DNA of 50,289 nt from CAMDBL01 sp964498125 (GTDB taxonomy: Bacteria; Pseudomonadota; Alphaproteobacteria; Rhizobiales; Hyphomicrobiaceae), in the NCBI GenBank assembly GCA_964498125.1, contig CAZCGE010000109.1, positions 1 through 50,289 on the forward strand, given 5' to 3'. Below the pieces are notes generated by a model, which was given only the letters and a program-made list of their open reading frames with translations, ran no database searches and had not been told where the DNA came from. A program made the position numbers and the translations under genes. This document shows positions 50,150 to 50,289 of the stretch, piece by piece. Numbering within the stretch: the first letter of the stretch is position 1; every line of letters starts with the position of its first letter.

Positions 50150-50289
50150 CATGCCTATCCCCATAGTTCCGGCGCAATCGCCAGCTACATGAGTTCCAAC
50201 AAGGAGTTGGACCATGACGCACTCGATGCCGGACGATCTGTGGCGTGATTTTCCCAAGACGGCGCCGGAGTTCGAGGCGCGGTTCGCGA
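50150..50289 (+). mobile_element. Right end: insertion-sequence 5' region
   Basis: Exact reverse complement of bases 1–140. It contains 64 bases of leader with the aaggagttgg ribosome site and the first 76 bases of the transposase gene, cut by the window edge. Together the two ends form a perfect 140-bp terminal inverted repeat of the piece, more likely two insertion-sequence copies than a true element end. Confidence 0.75.
50214..50289 (+). CDS. IS1595-like transposase, N-terminal fragment (cut by window edge)
   Basis: Same 25 residues as the fragment at 1–76, starting M-T-H-S-M-P-D-D-L-W and ending F-E-A-R-F-A at the edge, with the ribosome site aaggag 8 bases before the ATG. Identity between the two copies is complete over the visible bases, so the copies are recent or maintained by recombination. 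Confidence 0.6.
   Translation, partial: MTHSMPDDLWRDFPKTAPEFEARFA

Noticed and set aside
49926..50192. 88-codon frame upstream of the right insertion sequence
   Set aside because: It crosses the insertion boundary at 50150 and has no start signal or family resemblance.

Overview
This window reads as a high-GC alphaproteobacterium. The main evidence is the cluster rpoZ–rel/spoT–(tctC)–pdxJ–acpS–lepB–rnc–era–recO, the set pal–cpoB–tilS–ftsH, a Bug-type solute-binding protein, a D-tartrate dehydratase close to the Bradyrhizobium TarD type, and REP-like palindromes of the kind scattered through Hyphomicrobiales and Rhodospirillales genomes. Genus cannot be told from the sequence alone. The first 140 bases are the exact reverse complement of the last 140. 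Both carry the start of the same transposase gene (IS1595-like), so the piece is bounded by two copies of one insertion sequence lying in opposite directions, most likely where an assembly stopped.

Layout. 0.2–0.8 kb: an unknown gene whose upstream region is overrun by a repeat. 1.0–10.0 kb: core information-processing and cell-envelope genes on the minus strand (recO, a small exported protein, era, rnc, lepB, acpS, pdxJ, spoT/rel, rpoZ), interrupted by a plus-strand tctC. 10.3–13.2 kb: D-tartrate dehydratase and an ABC-F ATPase. 13.2–15.5 kb: a small accessory island with a transposase-like remnant, HigBA, a decayed TRAP-transporter fragment and an Mrr-type restriction enzyme. 15.5–18.3 kb: an M20 peptidase, a 3-hydroxyisobutyrate-dehydrogenase-like enzyme and HicBA, with hairpin repeats of the GGTCTGAC type between them. 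18.3–25.1 kb: a DUF4344 metallopeptidase, proA, an HIBCH-like hydrolase, an extensin-like protein, hemB and apaG. 25.4–30.7 kb: ftsH, tilS, cpoB and an OmpA/Pal-like gene, without tolQRAB. 30.8–33.1 kb: an exported SGNH hydrolase and an amidase in the position where tol genes usually lie. 33.2–36.1 kb: exported cupin, MFS transporter, DUF1622 membrane protein and exported DUF302 protein. 36.2–40.6 kb: hisA, a small unknown gene, a DEAD-box helicase, a Tat-exported deaminase and ilvH. 40.7–44.0 kb: a GST and a FitAB-type toxin–antitoxin pair separating ilvH from ilvI. 44.1–49.7 kb: miaA, Phd–VapC, serB, then sseA, alaX and cysK.

The most interesting signal is in the 33–36 kb block. The cupin gene and the DUF302 gene are each preceded by an ATAG-N7-CTAT palindrome of LysR/OxyR type that continues into the same right-hand sequence at the same spacing. 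Each palindrome ends almost exactly the same distance (about 107 bases) from its start codon. This points to two promoters under one regulator encoded elsewhere, and to a four-gene envelope-directed stress or detoxification set that I do not recognise as a described system.

Other points: four type II toxin–antitoxin modules plus an Mrr enzyme lie in 50 kb of mostly housekeeping genes. The Pal-like protein has no lipobox cysteine. Several repeat families (a ~105-bp element, GGTCTGAC hairpins, REP cruciforms) have altered gene ends.
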